Shown here: one piece after another, positions 57,901-62,902 of the stretch
Numbering within the stretch: the stretch's first letter is position 1
Layout: the number at the start of each line of letters is the position of its first letter
NCBI RefSeq assembly: GCF_032854445.1
Contig: NC_088305.1
Location: 24,277,400 to 24,341,399, forward strand
Direction of reading: 5' to 3'
Source of the DNA: Liolophura sinensis
Lineage: Eukaryota > Mollusca > Polyplacophora > Chitonida > Chitonidae
Length of the DNA: 64,000 bases
Translations under genes and position numbers: made by a program
Notes under the pieces: generated by a model
The model's database searches: none
Told to the model about the DNA's origin: nothing
Seen by the model: only the letters and a program-made list of their open reading frames with translations

Positions 57901-58388
57901 TCAATTGAGATATCTGGACTACATCATGGGAAAATGTTGACTACTTCTACTTTCAGGCATCTACTTCCACTGAGATACCTTTGACTACATGTACCTTACA
58001 ATACCTGAGCTGGTCAAACAAGAACCTGCAGTGCCAGGGTAGCTCACTCTTCAAAACTCAGACCTAGTTTTCTCCCAAATAATAACACCTTTCCACCCTT
58101 AAGTAATGGAGAGAAAAACATACCGTCTCATTGAGAATGGAAGGAAAGAGAAAATAAAGCAATGTACCATGTGAACTTTGATGTGCTCTTGGAGCTGTTT
58201 TTCATGCTGTTGCGCCAACTGCCGCTGCTGTTCATGAAACTGCTCTAACAGCATCTGTTGCTGCATCTGCTGCTGGTGCTTCAGCGACGCAATCTGCTGC
58301 TGCAGGCGCTGGTCGGCTGGGAACAGCCCCGTGTGCATGGCTGGCATCTCAATCAGAGGCGATGTCAGAGGTGTGGAGGAGGGGATAT
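19597..58388 (-). CDS. HDAC4: Class IIa histone deacetylase (HDAC4/5/7/9 family), 24 coding exons
   Basis: The spliced reading gives about 1,003 residues (human HDAC4 has 1,084), with the extreme N terminus missing. In order: Gln-rich coiled coil (exons 58168 and 54341), MEF2-binding helix [14 protein letters not shown], 14-3-3 site LRKTASEP, basic [15 protein letters not shown], 14-3-3 sites [11 protein letters not shown] and [11 protein letters not shown], then the deacetylase domain. The structural zinc site is C-x-C-x6-H (KHQCTC...SHPEH) plus Cys in LPCGG. Catalytic residues are HH in RPPGHHAE, D and H in IVDWDVHHG, and D in SAGFDA. The EGGYDL motif has Tyr where vertebrate class IIa enzymes have His. 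The tail has the export-type [13 protein letters not shown] and EPMEEEA. Class IIa HDACs are signal-controlled corepressors of MEF2 that shuttle between nucleus and cytoplasm. Exon phases match at every junction except one, described under the exon at 50730. Confidence 0.96.
19981..20116 (-). CDS. HDAC4: HDAC coding exon 23 (C-terminal nuclear export region)
   Basis: It reads [17 protein letters not shown] then [20 protein letters not shown], matching the C-terminal export region of HDAC4 (EEAETVTAMASLS). The donor is GGGAG|GTAAGT. The next intron (19637-19980) is plain AT-rich sequence. Confidence 0.93.
20552..20636 (-). CDS. HDAC4: HDAC coding exon 22
   Basis: It reads [20 protein letters not shown] then LDEVMKIQ, aligning with the helix after the catalytic core (vertebrate LPEKVLQQRP...VMEIH). 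It enters in phase 0 and leaves one base. The donor is GTACATG. The 434-base intron that follows (20117-20551) has no recognised feature. Confidence 0.92.
20716..21550. repeat. 28-base minisatellite in the intron before HDAC exon 22
   Basis: About 30 copies of CAGTTCCTACACAAACTGGT then ACATAAAT. On the gene strand each unit reads AACTGATTTATGTACCAG|TT, a branch-point-like and acceptor-like arrangement. The array starts about 80 bases upstream of the real exon 22 acceptor. Confidence 0.9.
21824..21900 (-). mobile_element. SINE tail fragment between poly(T) and poly(A)
   Basis: GATTGGTGTTTTACGCCGTA ... CAGCATTATGGTGGGTGGAG is flanked by a 24-base T run (from about 21798) and a 37-base A run (21898-21934). 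The opposed homopolymers could fold on each other. Confidence 0.6.
22179..22312 (-). CDS. HDAC4: HDAC coding exon 21 (catalytic tyrosine motif)
   Basis: It reads [20 protein letters not shown] then [20 protein letters not shown]. This is the last core segment of the deacetylase fold. The Tyr codon at 22239-22241 sits at the position of class I catalytic Tyr and of vertebrate HDAC4 His976. The intron after it (20637-22178) is mostly a 28-base minisatellite, then a SINE tail between poly(T) and poly(A) tracts. Confidence 0.96.
22565..22695 (+). mobile_element. Degenerate SINE tail copy
   Basis: GATGGTCGTGGGTTCCCCCC ... ATAATGCTGGCTGCTGTCGT ... CACCAATCAAACAAAT, in the intron between HDAC exons 20 and 21. 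Confidence 0.55.
23085..23203 (-). CDS. HDAC4: HDAC coding exon 20 (zinc-ligand Asp)
   Basis: It reads [20 protein letters not shown] then [19 protein letters not shown]. The Asp in AGFDA is a catalytic zinc ligand. The donor is CGT|GTGAGT, and the split Cys codon is completed by the next exon. The following intron (22313-23084) holds a degenerate SINE at 22565-22695. Confidence 0.96.
23455..23545 (-). repeat. tRNA-like SINE head remnant next to HDAC exon 19
   Basis: The - strand reads TATGGTTAGACCATGATGAT and then GAGTTCAAATCC, a decayed A/B box pair. It begins 13 bases from the exon 19 donor. Confidence 0.4.
23558..23775 (-). CDS. HDAC4: HDAC coding exon 19 (zinc ligands; active-site channel)
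   Basis: It begins [20 protein letters not shown], where Asp and the next-but-one His bind the catalytic zinc, and continues [17 protein letters not shown] and GFNVN. Boundaries are GACAG|GATG and TTTCAG|GTAAGT. A tRNA-like repeat remnant lies just downstream in the intron (23455-23545). Confidence 0.97.
24105..24345. repeat. Degenerate array of GACACCAGACATGACACC
   Basis: About eight loose copies (ACACCAGACAT, CAGTCACACTATACTGACAC). The same sequence reappears at 63945-64000, more than 39 kb away. Confidence 0.65.
24588..24648. repeat. 29-base tandem duplication
   Basis: GTCACTTCCTGCTACTGGCT plus ATGCAGGT occurs twice. Confidence 0.8.
26553..26756 (+). mobile_element. MITE family A copy
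   Basis: Same orientation as 1-211. It ends at CAAAAGGCTGAGGAATTAGG, in the intron between HDAC exons 18 and 19. Confidence 0.6.
27318..27632 (-). repeat. 84-base tandem array carrying the exon 18 end and its splice donor
   Basis: There are four copies, the first being the real exon end. Each has 61 exon bases (GATAGCTGCTAAACAGCTGC ... ATTGTAGACTGG) and 23 intron bases. Donors on the - strand: GTAAGT after 27570, GTAAAT after 27486, GTGAGT after 27402; copy 4 has lost its GT. Copies 2 and 3 stay open in the HDAC frame, and copy 4 has a TGA. Confidence 0.9.
27570..27657 (-). CDS. HDAC4: HDAC coding exon 18, with tandem copies of its donor
   Basis: It reads [20 protein letters not shown] then LQKVLIVDW and ends TGG|GTAAGT. 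The last 61 bases of the exon plus 23 bases of intron are repeated downstream (see 27318-27632). Donors in copies 2 and 3 lie 84 and 168 bases further on, in the same phase and with an open frame, so longer isoforms are possible. The next intron (23776-27569) holds a MITE (26553-26756) and a simple array (24105-24345); the rest shows nothing recognisable. Confidence 0.95.
28225..28280 (-). CDS. HDAC4: HDAC coding exon 17 (active-site His pair)
   Basis: A short exon of 56 bases reads [18 protein letters not shown] and leaves AT to complete Met with the next exon. The HH pair is the general base/acid pair of the HDAC active site. Boundaries are TGTTACAG|AATGG and CTAT|GTAAGT. The following intron (27658-28224) shows nothing recognisable. 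Confidence 0.96.
28565..29060. repeat. GAT-rich simple region with a 21-base array
   Basis: GATGATGACGACGACGAT-type sequence, then four copies of GCTAATGATGGTGCTAGTAAT near 28915-28995. It is open in one frame as Asp/Asn-rich codons, but has no start or splice context. Confidence 0.75.
29712..30050 (+). mobile_element. CACTCA-tailed SINE copy
   Basis: It begins near AGATCCAGGATCAATCCTGG, carries the shared body and ends in seven ACTC repeats (about 30017-30047). It lies in the intron between HDAC exons 16 and 17, close to exon 16. Confidence 0.65.
30137..30190 (-). CDS. HDAC4: HDAC coding exon 16
   Basis: Eighteen codons in phase 0 read [18 protein letters not shown], matching vertebrate AVGCVVELVFKVATGELK. 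Its acceptor tract lies about 45 bases from the tail of a SINE (30236-30395). The following intron (28281-30136) holds a CACTCA-tailed SINE (29712-30050) and a GAT-rich simple region (28565-29060). Confidence 0.95.
30236..30395 (-). mobile_element. SINE copy next to HDAC exon 16
   Basis: TTATTTGACTGGGGTTTTAC ... GGTTGCTGGCAGACCTTCCC. Its A/T tail contributes to the pyrimidine-rich stretch ahead of the exon 16 acceptor. Confidence 0.6.
30884..30984 (-). CDS. HDAC4: HDAC coding exon 15 (structural zinc Cys)
   Basis: It reads [20 protein letters not shown] then [25 protein letters not shown] is diagnostic of class IIa, and its Cys is the fourth ligand of the structural zinc site. It enters by TTACAG|AAGG and leaves by ATG|GTGAGA. 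Confidence 0.96.
31371..31430 (-). mobile_element. Short SINE tail fragment
   Basis: TTTATTTATTTGATTGGTGT ... CAAGAATATTTCACTCA only, strongly truncated. Confidence 0.5.
31529..31646 (-). CDS. HDAC4: HDAC coding exon 14
   Basis: It reads [20 protein letters not shown] then [19 protein letters not shown], nearly the same as vertebrate RKATLEEL...[13 protein letters not shown]. The donor is TTAG|GTAAGT. A SINE lies about 70 bases upstream of the acceptor (31718-31872). The following intron (30985-31528) has a second, truncated SINE at 31371-31430. Confidence 0.96.
31718..31872 (+). mobile_element. SINE copy upstream of HDAC exon 14
   Basis: TAAGTGGGAAGGTCTGCCAG ... CACCAATCAAATAAATAAAT. Its left end is about 70 bases from the exon 14 acceptor. 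Confidence 0.6.
32222..32350. repeat. 64-base tandem duplication
   Basis: TTTCTGTCTGCTGGAGTCAT ... GTTGTTTGATACACTATA occurs twice with two differences. Confidence 0.85.
32536..32669 (-). CDS. HDAC4: HDAC coding exon 13 (class IIa structural zinc site)
   Basis: It reads [20 protein letters not shown] then [19 protein letters not shown]. The CTC and SHPEH residues form the class IIa zinc-binding subdomain that also contacts the NCoR/SMRT-HDAC3 complex in vertebrates. The following intron (31647-32535) holds two SINE fragments and a 64-base tandem duplication at 32222-32350. Confidence 0.96.
32960..33575 (-). repeat. 33-base minisatellite carrying the exon 12 end and splice donor
   Basis: About 18 copies of 30 to 36 bases. 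On the gene strand each unit reads TACTTCACAGCAG|GTGGGT then GGGTATGGGGG. The exon 12 end TACACCTTCACAACAG|GTGAGT is its first unit. Many copies keep CAG|GTGGGT. In the HDAC frame a stop comes before the third copy. Confidence 0.9.
33562..33832 (-). CDS. HDAC4: HDAC coding exon 12 (third 14-3-3 site; donor heads a minisatellite)
   Basis: Ninety residues: an acidic start ([15 protein letters not shown]), a helical Gln/Arg stretch ([18 protein letters not shown]), then [15 protein letters not shown] (33629-33661), the 14-3-3 site equivalent to HDAC4 Ser632. It ends YTFTT plus one base. The donor ACAACAG|GTGAGT and flanking bases are the first unit of the array at 32960-33575. Confidence 0.95.
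34224..34720. repeat. 12-base minisatellite after HDAC exon 11
   Basis: About 40 units of GTTTGTCNRNRT type (GTTTGTCAGCGT, GTTTGTCCAGAT, GTTGGTCTGCAT) with a higher-order pattern of 36 to 48 bases. The unit is divisible by three and stop-free, so all frames look like long repeated peptides. These are not genes. Confidence 0.9.
34746..34832 (-). CDS. HDAC4: HDAC coding exon 11
   Basis: Twenty-nine codons in phase 0 read [20 protein letters not shown] then EETEAKLAQ, a linker between the Gln-rich stretch and the acidic region. There is no strong family match, but both phases fit. Boundaries are TTGTAG|CAAATC and CACAG|GTGAGT. A 12-base array starts about 25 bases into the next intron (34224-34720). 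Confidence 0.8.
35240..35790 (-). repeat. 36-base minisatellite carrying the exon 10 end and splice donor
   Basis: Fifteen copies including the exon. On the gene strand each unit reads AAAATGTATCTAAAACAG|GTG then AGTGGCCGGAAACAG. Seven copies keep a perfect CAG|GTGAG. In the HDAC frame the donors after 35760, 35724 and 35679 are all reachable before a stop. Confidence 0.9.
35760..35922 (-). CDS. HDAC4: HDAC coding exon 10 (second 14-3-3 site, polyglutamine; donor heads a minisatellite)
   Basis: It begins [14 protein letters not shown] (35886-35918), the site equivalent to HDAC4 Ser467, then LIQQQQ and ten glutamines in all, K, QQQ (35802-35843). It ends [15 protein letters not shown]. The exon end and donor are the first unit of the 36-base array at 35240-35790. 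Later donors could add 12 or 27 residues in frame before a stop. Confidence 0.94.
36880..37110. repeat. 53-base tandem array
   Basis: About four copies of TATGTCTTCAATATGTGT ... GTCACAATCAACTGACATCT, between HDAC exons 9 and 10. Confidence 0.85.
37171..37345 (-). CDS. HDAC4: HDAC coding exon 9
   Basis: It reads [40 protein letters not shown] and ends AAHARLH plus AG, completing Arg before the 14-3-3 site of exon 10. Boundaries are CCTCAG|TTCTG and ACAG|GTGAGC. The next intron (35923-37170) has a 53-base array near 36880-37110; the rest shows nothing recognisable. Confidence 0.9.
37880..38006 (-). CDS. HDAC4: HDAC coding exon 8
   Basis: It reads [40 protein letters not shown], then VQ plus one base. 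This is a Ser-rich, then hydrophobic linker in the transcription-factor-binding half. Boundaries are TTTCAG|AGTTC and CAAG|GTAAGT. The following intron (37346-37879) has a short repeat of the GATGTAA...GGGATTAAAAAA family at 37723-37800. Confidence 0.88.
38090..38335. repeat. Short irregular array of CCTGTRCGTACACACGTGTA
   Basis: About 13 loose copies of an 18 to 20-base unit in the intron between HDAC exons 7 and 8. Confidence 0.8.
38461..38694. repeat. 57-base tandem array
   Basis: Four copies of ACTCTGCTACCAGTGATGTC ... CACATACATTCCTACA, just downstream of HDAC exon 7. The copies are almost the same, so it is recent. Confidence 0.9.
38744..38851 (-). CDS. HDAC4: HDAC coding exon 7 (LYTSPS-PNISLG motif)
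   Basis: Thirty-six codons in phase 0 read [20 protein letters not shown] then [29 protein letters not shown] is conserved in vertebrate HDAC4/5/9. A second acceptor with nearly the same sequence (TTTCAG|TTGTT) lies at 38954, exactly 102 bases upstream and in frame. The intron after the exon (38007-38743) carries two arrays (38090-38335 and 38461-38694). Confidence 0.94.
38966..39119 (+). mobile_element. SINE copy abutting the duplicated acceptor of HDAC exon 7
   Basis: GTATGTGGGAAGGTCTTCCA ... CACCAACCAAATAAATAAAT. Its left boundary falls within about 12 bases of the extra acceptor at 38954. Confidence 0.6.
39255..39350 (-). repeat. Dispersed repeat family C, partial
   Basis: CAAATTTTTGCCCCCAAAAT ... 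CGCAAATAAATGTCTTATC. Its CAAACAAACCTCAA end continues into the 41-base array at 39345, which seems to have grown from it. Confidence 0.45.
39345..39520. repeat. 41-base tandem array
   Basis: Four copies of CACCCTTCAAACAAACCTCA then TGCACCTTTATAATATCATAT. Confidence 0.85.
39528..39600 (-). mobile_element. Partial MITE family A copy
   Basis: Only one terminus is clear (GTACCCTAATCCCTCAACCT). It abuts the 41-base array at 39345-39520. Confidence 0.5.
40428..40680 (-). mobile_element. Longer SINE copy
   Basis: GATTGGTGTTTTATGCCGTA ... TTGCTGGCAGACCTTCCCAC, then a further segment (GAGCAGGACTTTAACTACCT ... GAGAGGCTCCTAGGTCATT) that belongs to the head side of the family. Confidence 0.6.
41838..42270. 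repeat. 29-base minisatellite
   Basis: About 15 copies of GAGTCAACCTAAACCATTCT then GAGTGAATG, in the long intron between HDAC exons 6 and 7. Confidence 0.9.
43330..43532 (+). repeat. Dispersed repeat family C
   Basis: GGTGTTTTGAGGTTTGCTTG ... GTGACATTTATTTGCCTCTA, in the intron between HDAC exons 6 and 7, next to the 39-base array. Confidence 0.55.
43600..43940. repeat. 39-base minisatellite
   Basis: About nine copies of AACAGAACAAGTACATGAAG then TTCACAGGCACTGCTGAGT. It is open as a 13-codon repeat on the - strand, but this is a by-product of the unit length. Confidence 0.9.
47555..47664 (-). CDS. HDAC4: HDAC coding exon 6
   Basis: It reads [20 protein letters not shown] then [16 protein letters not shown], like the vertebrate SAPGSGPSSPN segment. 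Boundaries are TTTCAG|TTGAC and GAA|GTAAGT. The 8.7 kb intron after it (38852-47554) holds a SINE at 38966, a partial MITE at 39528, a SINE at 40428, arrays at 39345, 41838 and 43600, and dispersed repeats at 39255 and 43330. No extra exon was recognised. Confidence 0.93.
47955..48010 (-). repeat. tRNA-like B-box remnant
   Basis: The - strand reads TTGCTGGTTCAAATCCATCT with a perfect GGTTCAAATCC B box, but no A box or cloverleaf. Probably a SINE head fragment. Confidence 0.4.
48835..48963 (-). CDS. HDAC4: HDAC coding exon 5 (first 14-3-3 site and basic NLS)
   Basis: It reads [20 protein letters not shown] then [20 protein letters not shown]. With the end of exon 4 it forms LRKTASEPN, the site equivalent to HDAC4 Ser246. 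The RRR and KRK clusters match the nuclear-localisation region. The donor is TCAA|GTATGT. The 1.2 kb intron after it (47665-48834) has a tRNA-like remnant near 47960. Confidence 0.95.
50730..50841 (-). CDS. HDAC4: HDAC coding exon 4, with an apparent one-base deletion
   Basis: The 3' half reads [11 protein letters not shown], matching vertebrate [12 protein letters not shown], and its phase fits exon 5. The 5' half matches the family only in another frame ([20 protein letters not shown] against SSLDQSSPPQSG). The switch falls at a short GGG-AAA run near 50760-50766. One extra base there would restore a single frame. The exon is also fully open in the 3' frame if exon 3 ends at 51222. An assembly indel is the simplest explanation. 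Confidence 0.85.
51049..51200 (-). mobile_element. SINE copy in the short intron between HDAC exons 3 and 4
   Basis: TTACTTATTTGATTGGTGTT ... GACAGACCTTCCCACATAC. It fills almost half of the 380-base intron and ends about 20 bases from the uncertain exon 3 donor, which may have disturbed that donor. Confidence 0.6.
51220..51337 (-). CDS. HDAC4: HDAC coding exon 3 (MEF2-binding helix)
   Basis: It reads [20 protein letters not shown] then [31 protein letters not shown] is the conserved MEF2-binding helix of class IIa HDACs. The acceptor is TTTACAG|GTGC. The donor is uncertain: GT at 51221 or at 51219 (end 51222 or 51220), both weak. The choice depends on the frame of exon 4. The intron to exon 4 is only about 380 bases and shows nothing recognisable. 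Confidence 0.88.
51700..52245. repeat. About 65-base tandem array
   Basis: About eight diverged copies of AAGTATAGAGCTCATTGCAA ... TATGGACTTTTTCTTGCAAT. Confidence 0.85.
52394..52548 (+). mobile_element. SINE copy
   Basis: TAAGTGGGAAGGTCTGCCAG ... CACCAATCAAATAAATAAAT, directly followed by a MITE. Confidence 0.6.
52552..52776 (-). mobile_element. MITE family A copy
   Basis: A full-length reverse copy that lies immediately next to a SINE tail (52394-52548). The two insertions share a junction. Confidence 0.6.
53630..53910. repeat. 55-base tandem array
   Basis: Five copies of GGCAGGGTTTTTGGACACAA ... CATGTACACTCAACCCT. Weaker copies extend left to about 53050. Confidence 0.9.
54000..54305. 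repeat. About 39-base tandem array
   Basis: Eight copies of GGACTTTAAAAGGGAATGAA then TCAATGGGCCAATTGGTGG. It ends about 35 bases before the donor of HDAC visible exon 2. Confidence 0.9.
54341..54449 (-). CDS. HDAC4: HDAC coding exon 2 visible (Gln-rich coiled coil)
   Basis: It reads [20 protein letters not shown] then [16 protein letters not shown], aligned with vertebrate ELLEHQRKLE...LQQLKNK. Boundaries are CACACAG|GAGT and CAAA|GTAAGC. The following intron (51338-54340) carries arrays at 51700, 53630 and 54000, a SINE at 52394 and a MITE at 52552. Confidence 0.93.
54748..54863 (+). mobile_element. SINE copy
   Basis: GGCTTCCTCTCCAGCAGCCT ... CACCAATCAAATAAATAAAT. Confidence 0.55.
55165..55290 (-). 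mobile_element. SINE copy, diverged
   Basis: TTTATTTATTCATTTGGCTT ... GGAGGAAACCCGCATAAAGC. A tRNA-like B box lies just upstream near 55110 (- strand GGTTCAAACC). Confidence 0.55.
56098..56215 (-). mobile_element. SINE copy, internally deleted
   Basis: TTATTTATTTATTTGATTGG ... CACGGGGGCCAGCATTTTGG ... CAGATCTTCCCACCTACGGC. Confidence 0.55.
56527..56752 (-). mobile_element. MITE family A copy
   Basis: Reverse copy in the intron between HDAC exons 1 and 2. Both termini are recognisable. Confidence 0.6.
57600..57975. repeat. About 67-base tandem array
   Basis: Five copies of TTGACTACATCACTGGAAAA ... CAACTATCATCCATTGAGAT, about 200 bases from HDAC visible exon 1. Confidence 0.88.
58168..58388 (-). 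CDS. HDAC4: HDAC coding exon 1 visible (N-terminal Gln-rich helix)
   Basis: It reads (D)[40 protein letters not shown] and ends [13 protein letters not shown]. This is the tetramer-forming Gln-rich helix of class IIa HDACs. It enters with two bases of a split codon, so at least one more coding exon lies upstream. The donor is ATG|GTACAT; an alternative AAA|GTTCAC nine bases earlier keeps the frame. The intron after it (54450-58167) has SINEs, a MITE and a 67-base array. Confidence 0.92.
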
Positions 58389-59113
58389 CTGGTAACAACA
58401 AAAACATGGTGGCCATTAAGCTCAAGTCTCAAGTATAAGTACATTATATTTATTCAGATAAAAATAAATGGTGAATGTTTTCATAATTACATATTATTTT
58501 TCGCACACTTTTTAACATACTGGACATACTACAAATATGTATTTTACATAACAGTTACCTAATTAAGACTCAAGATTGAGGACAACAAAATCATACTGTT
58601 TCCAGCTGAAATTAAATTCTCTCCATACATGCAAAGAGACAGAGAAAACCGGATATGTCTGTACATGACAAAAAAAACACCAAGTCAGGTGTGTTTATGA
58701 CTGAGTATGAAATATTTCAATACCTGACATCAGCAACAAAATAAACAGCATACATTTAATGGAAAACCTTGAAGTTACACAAAAAATAGGCATATTTAAA
58801 TACTGGTAAATGTACATATTAATGCAAAAACAAACTCCATTGGTCTGTGCCCTCCAAAAAAGGAGGTACAGGGTCAGGGTCAGTGCATTTTATCATGTCT
58901 CTTTTTGTCGCGTAATGCCCAATGTCCTTTTTTTTCCTAGTTAAAAATGACTACCTGTACATATTTTAGTCAGTAGAGGTAAATCTGGTCATATACAAAT
59001 ACATGTACATGTATGTATGATGTTTCCAAGCCTAACATGTTTCTCTAAAATAAAGACTATTTTTTACCTTTGCAAAACAATTTTGATACCCCGTAACTAC
59101 AACTACTGTAATT

Positions 59114-59327
59114 ATTCAACCTCTTCGCATGTTTGCAATTTGTTTATTTAAGCCAATTCTCAGGGCATTTCTCTGTGTAGACTGACAAAATTATACTTTT
59201 TGCGAAGCCTTGAAATTGGCCAATCCAACCAATGTAGTTTTGTCTCAAAAATCAAATTCAAAATTTGCATACATTGCACTGAAATCTGCTCTTTTCTATG
59301 CAAAAAAAGTTGAGAAATTAGGGTAGC
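59114..59327 (+). mobile_element. MITE family A copy
   Basis: Forward copy from AATTATTCAACCTCTTCGCA to GTTGAGAAATTAGGGTA. Confidence 0.6.
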
Positions 59328-60039
59328 TTAATCAACAGGTACACTATACGATTGCCCAGTGACTGACAATGCAAGTTCAATACAATGATGGCTTCACAGT
59401 GTGTTACTCAACCCATTCTTCACAAAGTTGTTTTAACATTTCTGTGATGAAATCCAATCAATTTCTTTTTGGACACTTGGCTGAGAAGATTTCTTCATTT
59501 TGTGCAAGATTTCATAATGTGCAAGGGTTATAAAATAAATCTGTGTTTTCAAAACATGCTCATACATGGGAAATTAATTCTTGATATATGACCATTAATG
59601 TAATATATGACCATTAATCTTAATATATGACCATTAATCTTTATATATGACATAGTTATTTTTTTCTACAGATAAGTAAGCTGCACAATCAGTAAAGATA
59701 ACCTGACGGATATCAGGCAAAGCTTTCAGTAAACTGTTCTACAGGCTTTGGTGTCTCAGCCGAATTCAATTTGTCCACCTAACAGCCGATCGGCAATAAA
59801 ATGTCAGGGCCAGTGACAGATACGCTATTTTTAGGTCTTTAGATATAAGCTCATGCAGACACTGTTGATCACCCCACTTCTTCCAGATGTATACACACTT
59901 CAACGAATGAGGTTTGTAGCTCATTGCATTTTTAAAGGTGTCGGGCCATACTGGTTCACTATTCTGAAAATATTCTGCAAAGAGATCCCATACTACATAC
60001 AGTGACACTACTCTCTAGATGAAAATGCTCCCTATTGTA

Positions 60040-60394
60040 ATTCTTCAGCCATTTCGCATGTTTGTAAGGTCTTTATACAAGCATACTCTGAGGGCATTAG
60101 TGTGTGTAGACTGATAAAACAGTGCAGCTCCGAAACTGGACAACCCAGCCAATGTAGATTTGCCTCAAAAATCAAAGTGAAAAGGAGCAGCCTGCAGATG
60201 GCTGTGGGTTTCCCCCGGGCTCTGCCTGGTTTCCTCCCACTATAATGCTGGCAGCCGTCGTATAAGTGAATTATTCTCGAGGACGGCGTAAAACACCAAT
60301 CAAATAAAATAAATAAATCAAAGTGAAAAGGTGTGTCATCAACACACTAAAAGTTGCTCTTTCGTATGCGAAAAGGTTGAGAAATTAGGGTACT
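60040..60394 (+). mobile_element. MITE family A copy interrupted by a SINE
   Basis: Forward copy split by the SINE at 60186-60314. The two halves resume at a repeated 17-base target sequence, so the MITE is older than the SINE insertion. Confidence 0.7.
60186..60314 (+). mobile_element. 5'-truncated SINE with target-site duplication
   Basis: AGCAGCCTGCAGATGGCTGT ... CACCAATCAAATAAAATAAA is inserted into a MITE. The 17-base sequence AAATCAAAGTGAAAAGG occurs on both sides (60169-60185 and 60315-60331), as expected for LINE-mediated insertion. Confidence 0.8.
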
Positions 60395-61563
60395 CCTTTC
60401 ATGGGGGAATACCTTGTTTGTCGGTACAGGTAGGGTGCTTTTGTACAGTCCTGTCGCTCATCAATATGATCAACAATATGTTTAGACGGTACGTAAGGAT
60501 ATAAACTCTGCTTTCCTTTTATTTACGACACACTTTCTGTCACATACAATGTTCCCATTGGCTACTTAGGTGCACATTTGGATATACATCACCAGGCTGA
60601 ACAGAGTACAGGTACATATACTTAACTACAGAAAAGCCTCATTTCTTATATACAATGGTTAAAAGTGTACACAATGTAGGGTAACAAAACCAGTTTTGGG
60701 CAATGTTAGTACAACACGGCTTTGAGATAAACTGTGTGTTATATTTGTATGTGTGTAAATATGTCTGTACGTCAGGAACCTTCAAGACCTCCATATGTGT
60801 GTACGTCAGACACCTTCAAGACCTCCAGAGAATATAATGGGTACTTTTGTGCACCATTTTCATTTGATACACACATGTACTTAAGTCCGGAACATATTCA
60901 CTTATACATACACCCTGACGCACATAATATTAACAGCATTACAGTGGTCACGTTTTTTACTTTTGTAAAATAAAAATAAAACAACAACAAAGTGAAAAAG
61001 GTCTAAGTCATAAATAAGCAAAGACTTGTGTTCTCTGCCATTACAGATTAATACATGTACTTGATTTATTTGGCTAGGAAAAATAAGTTTTCAATGAGGA
61101 TGCTATGCGTCTTAACTTACGTTCAAGATGACCTCATTTACGTCTTGTAATTAACAGGGTACAAGCACGTTCTTGTAACGAGACAAAATGCCTTGAGCCA
61201 GGGAACAAGCAAAACTTGCTAATGCTATGGTCACACAATCCCCATTGTTATTGGATAAAATTACACACGTTTATTAGAGGCGCATGTCGAGATAGCCCTG
61301 AACAAGATCCTCTTGTCATACCACACACAATGGATCCTTCTGATTCGGGTTATACACGTACAGAATATATTGTACCCCCCTATCCCCTCTGACGTCCTCA
61401 ACTGTTAACTGTAAGCTGAGGCTAATGAAATGCACAGAGAGCATGACTACTATTATAATACAGGTCTATATATAGACTTGATAATCTTTACTTCATGATT
61501 TAGCTCACTCCCTCAGCCCCCTCCCCCCCTCAATCCCCTCCCCTTGTTTGGAAACACACTTAC

Positions 61564-61609
61564 CTGTCCTTACTGTCAACTGCCTTTGCCAAGTCAACAA
61601 ACTCCATAC
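61564..61609 (-). CDS. Candidate extra upstream exon (weak)
   Basis: A strong donor GGACAG|GTAAGTGTG follows a 46-base segment behind a CTGTAG acceptor. It contains an ATG (MEFVDLAKAVDSKD), but that frame does not match the phase of the exon at 58168. In the matching frame it has no family resemblance. It may be an alternative 5' exon or chance. Confidence 0.15.
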
Positions 61610-62087
61610 CTACAGATTATACTCAATATTATACTGCGCAGTCTGTCACACCACATTATACTATACAAATAACACCACCTTGAGGTGTCTTTACCATCCA
61701 TTTCAACAGTTTGTCCTTACCTTATTGAGAAAAACCGCTGAGAAAAGATCCCCCTATTAGCATAATATGAAATCGGGGAGACTAACAAAGCCTTCATTTG
61801 TACTGCTAACCAGGCCAGAGAGCTAATTTAAGTGAGAGGCATACATGGCTTTTCTGCTATCCACTTTTTTTTGCTTTTCTATCAGTGCTATTAATATTTT
61901 TTTTCTAATGAGATAATGCAACTTATCTCATTTAACAAAATGACTTATTTCTATAATACAACAATGAATTGTTTTGTTCAGTGTGCATACAACCATCACA
62001 CCTTGTACCTGTGTACATTTCTACGAACATGCGCATGTTTAAATACATGCATATTAGTGAAGCCTCATGTTTTCACATCCCATAATT

Positions 62088-62286
62088 CTTTAACCCTTTT
62101 GCATGTTTGCAAACATGTTCTGTAGGCATTATTCTGCGATGACAGCATGATAAAATAATACTGTTTTGAAGTCCTGAAACTGGTCAATCCAACCCATGAG
62201 TTTTGCCTCCTGAATCAAATTCAAAGTGCGGCCATGCACTGAAAGTTGCTCTTTTATATGCAAAAAAGTTGAGAAATTAGGATACT
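62088..62286 (+). mobile_element. MITE family A copy
   Basis: Forward copy, from TTCTTTAACCCTTTTGCATG to GTTGAGAAATTAGGATACT. Confidence 0.6.
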
Positions 62287-62902
62287 ATATTAATAGGGAA
62301 TATATTATCGTAAGAAATCTCGTTGTGCAGCTTTTGAAATGCAATGATCATGTTTAGACAGAAATGAAGGTTTTTTCCTTTCACAGGTTTTTTTGCTCTC
62401 CGTAAGCATATGTATATGGTTTACATACCTTTATTCATACTCCTCACAGCGCGTGCACTGCTCTCTACTCCCACCTTATATCACTGTCACCCCTAGCAAA
62501 TTCGGTACATAAATCTTGAACAATACAAAGTTAGGGTCACTGGGATCGCAGTGATGAGACAGAAAGTGACGCCAGAAAGTGAGGTGAGAAGAAACAAAAA
62601 CTCTACTGTCACAATGATTGTTTCTACCAACATATGTACATGATGCACCTGCATTCCATTTTAATTTTCACAAGGATACGCAAGACGATCGTTACAGGAT
62701 CATCATGGTCACCTTTAGCGTTTTTCATTGACGCAAGTTGATAACAGGTCTATGAGATTAGATCAAGTGGTGAGGCTAAGCAAAAGCAAGCCCAGGTGTG
62801 TCATACACGATCGAGAGGTCAAACTTGTCCAGTGGTGGCAGTAATGCAAAATGAGAGCACAGAGCGGCGTATGCCCTGTGAGGAGTGTGAACAACATTAA
62901 GT

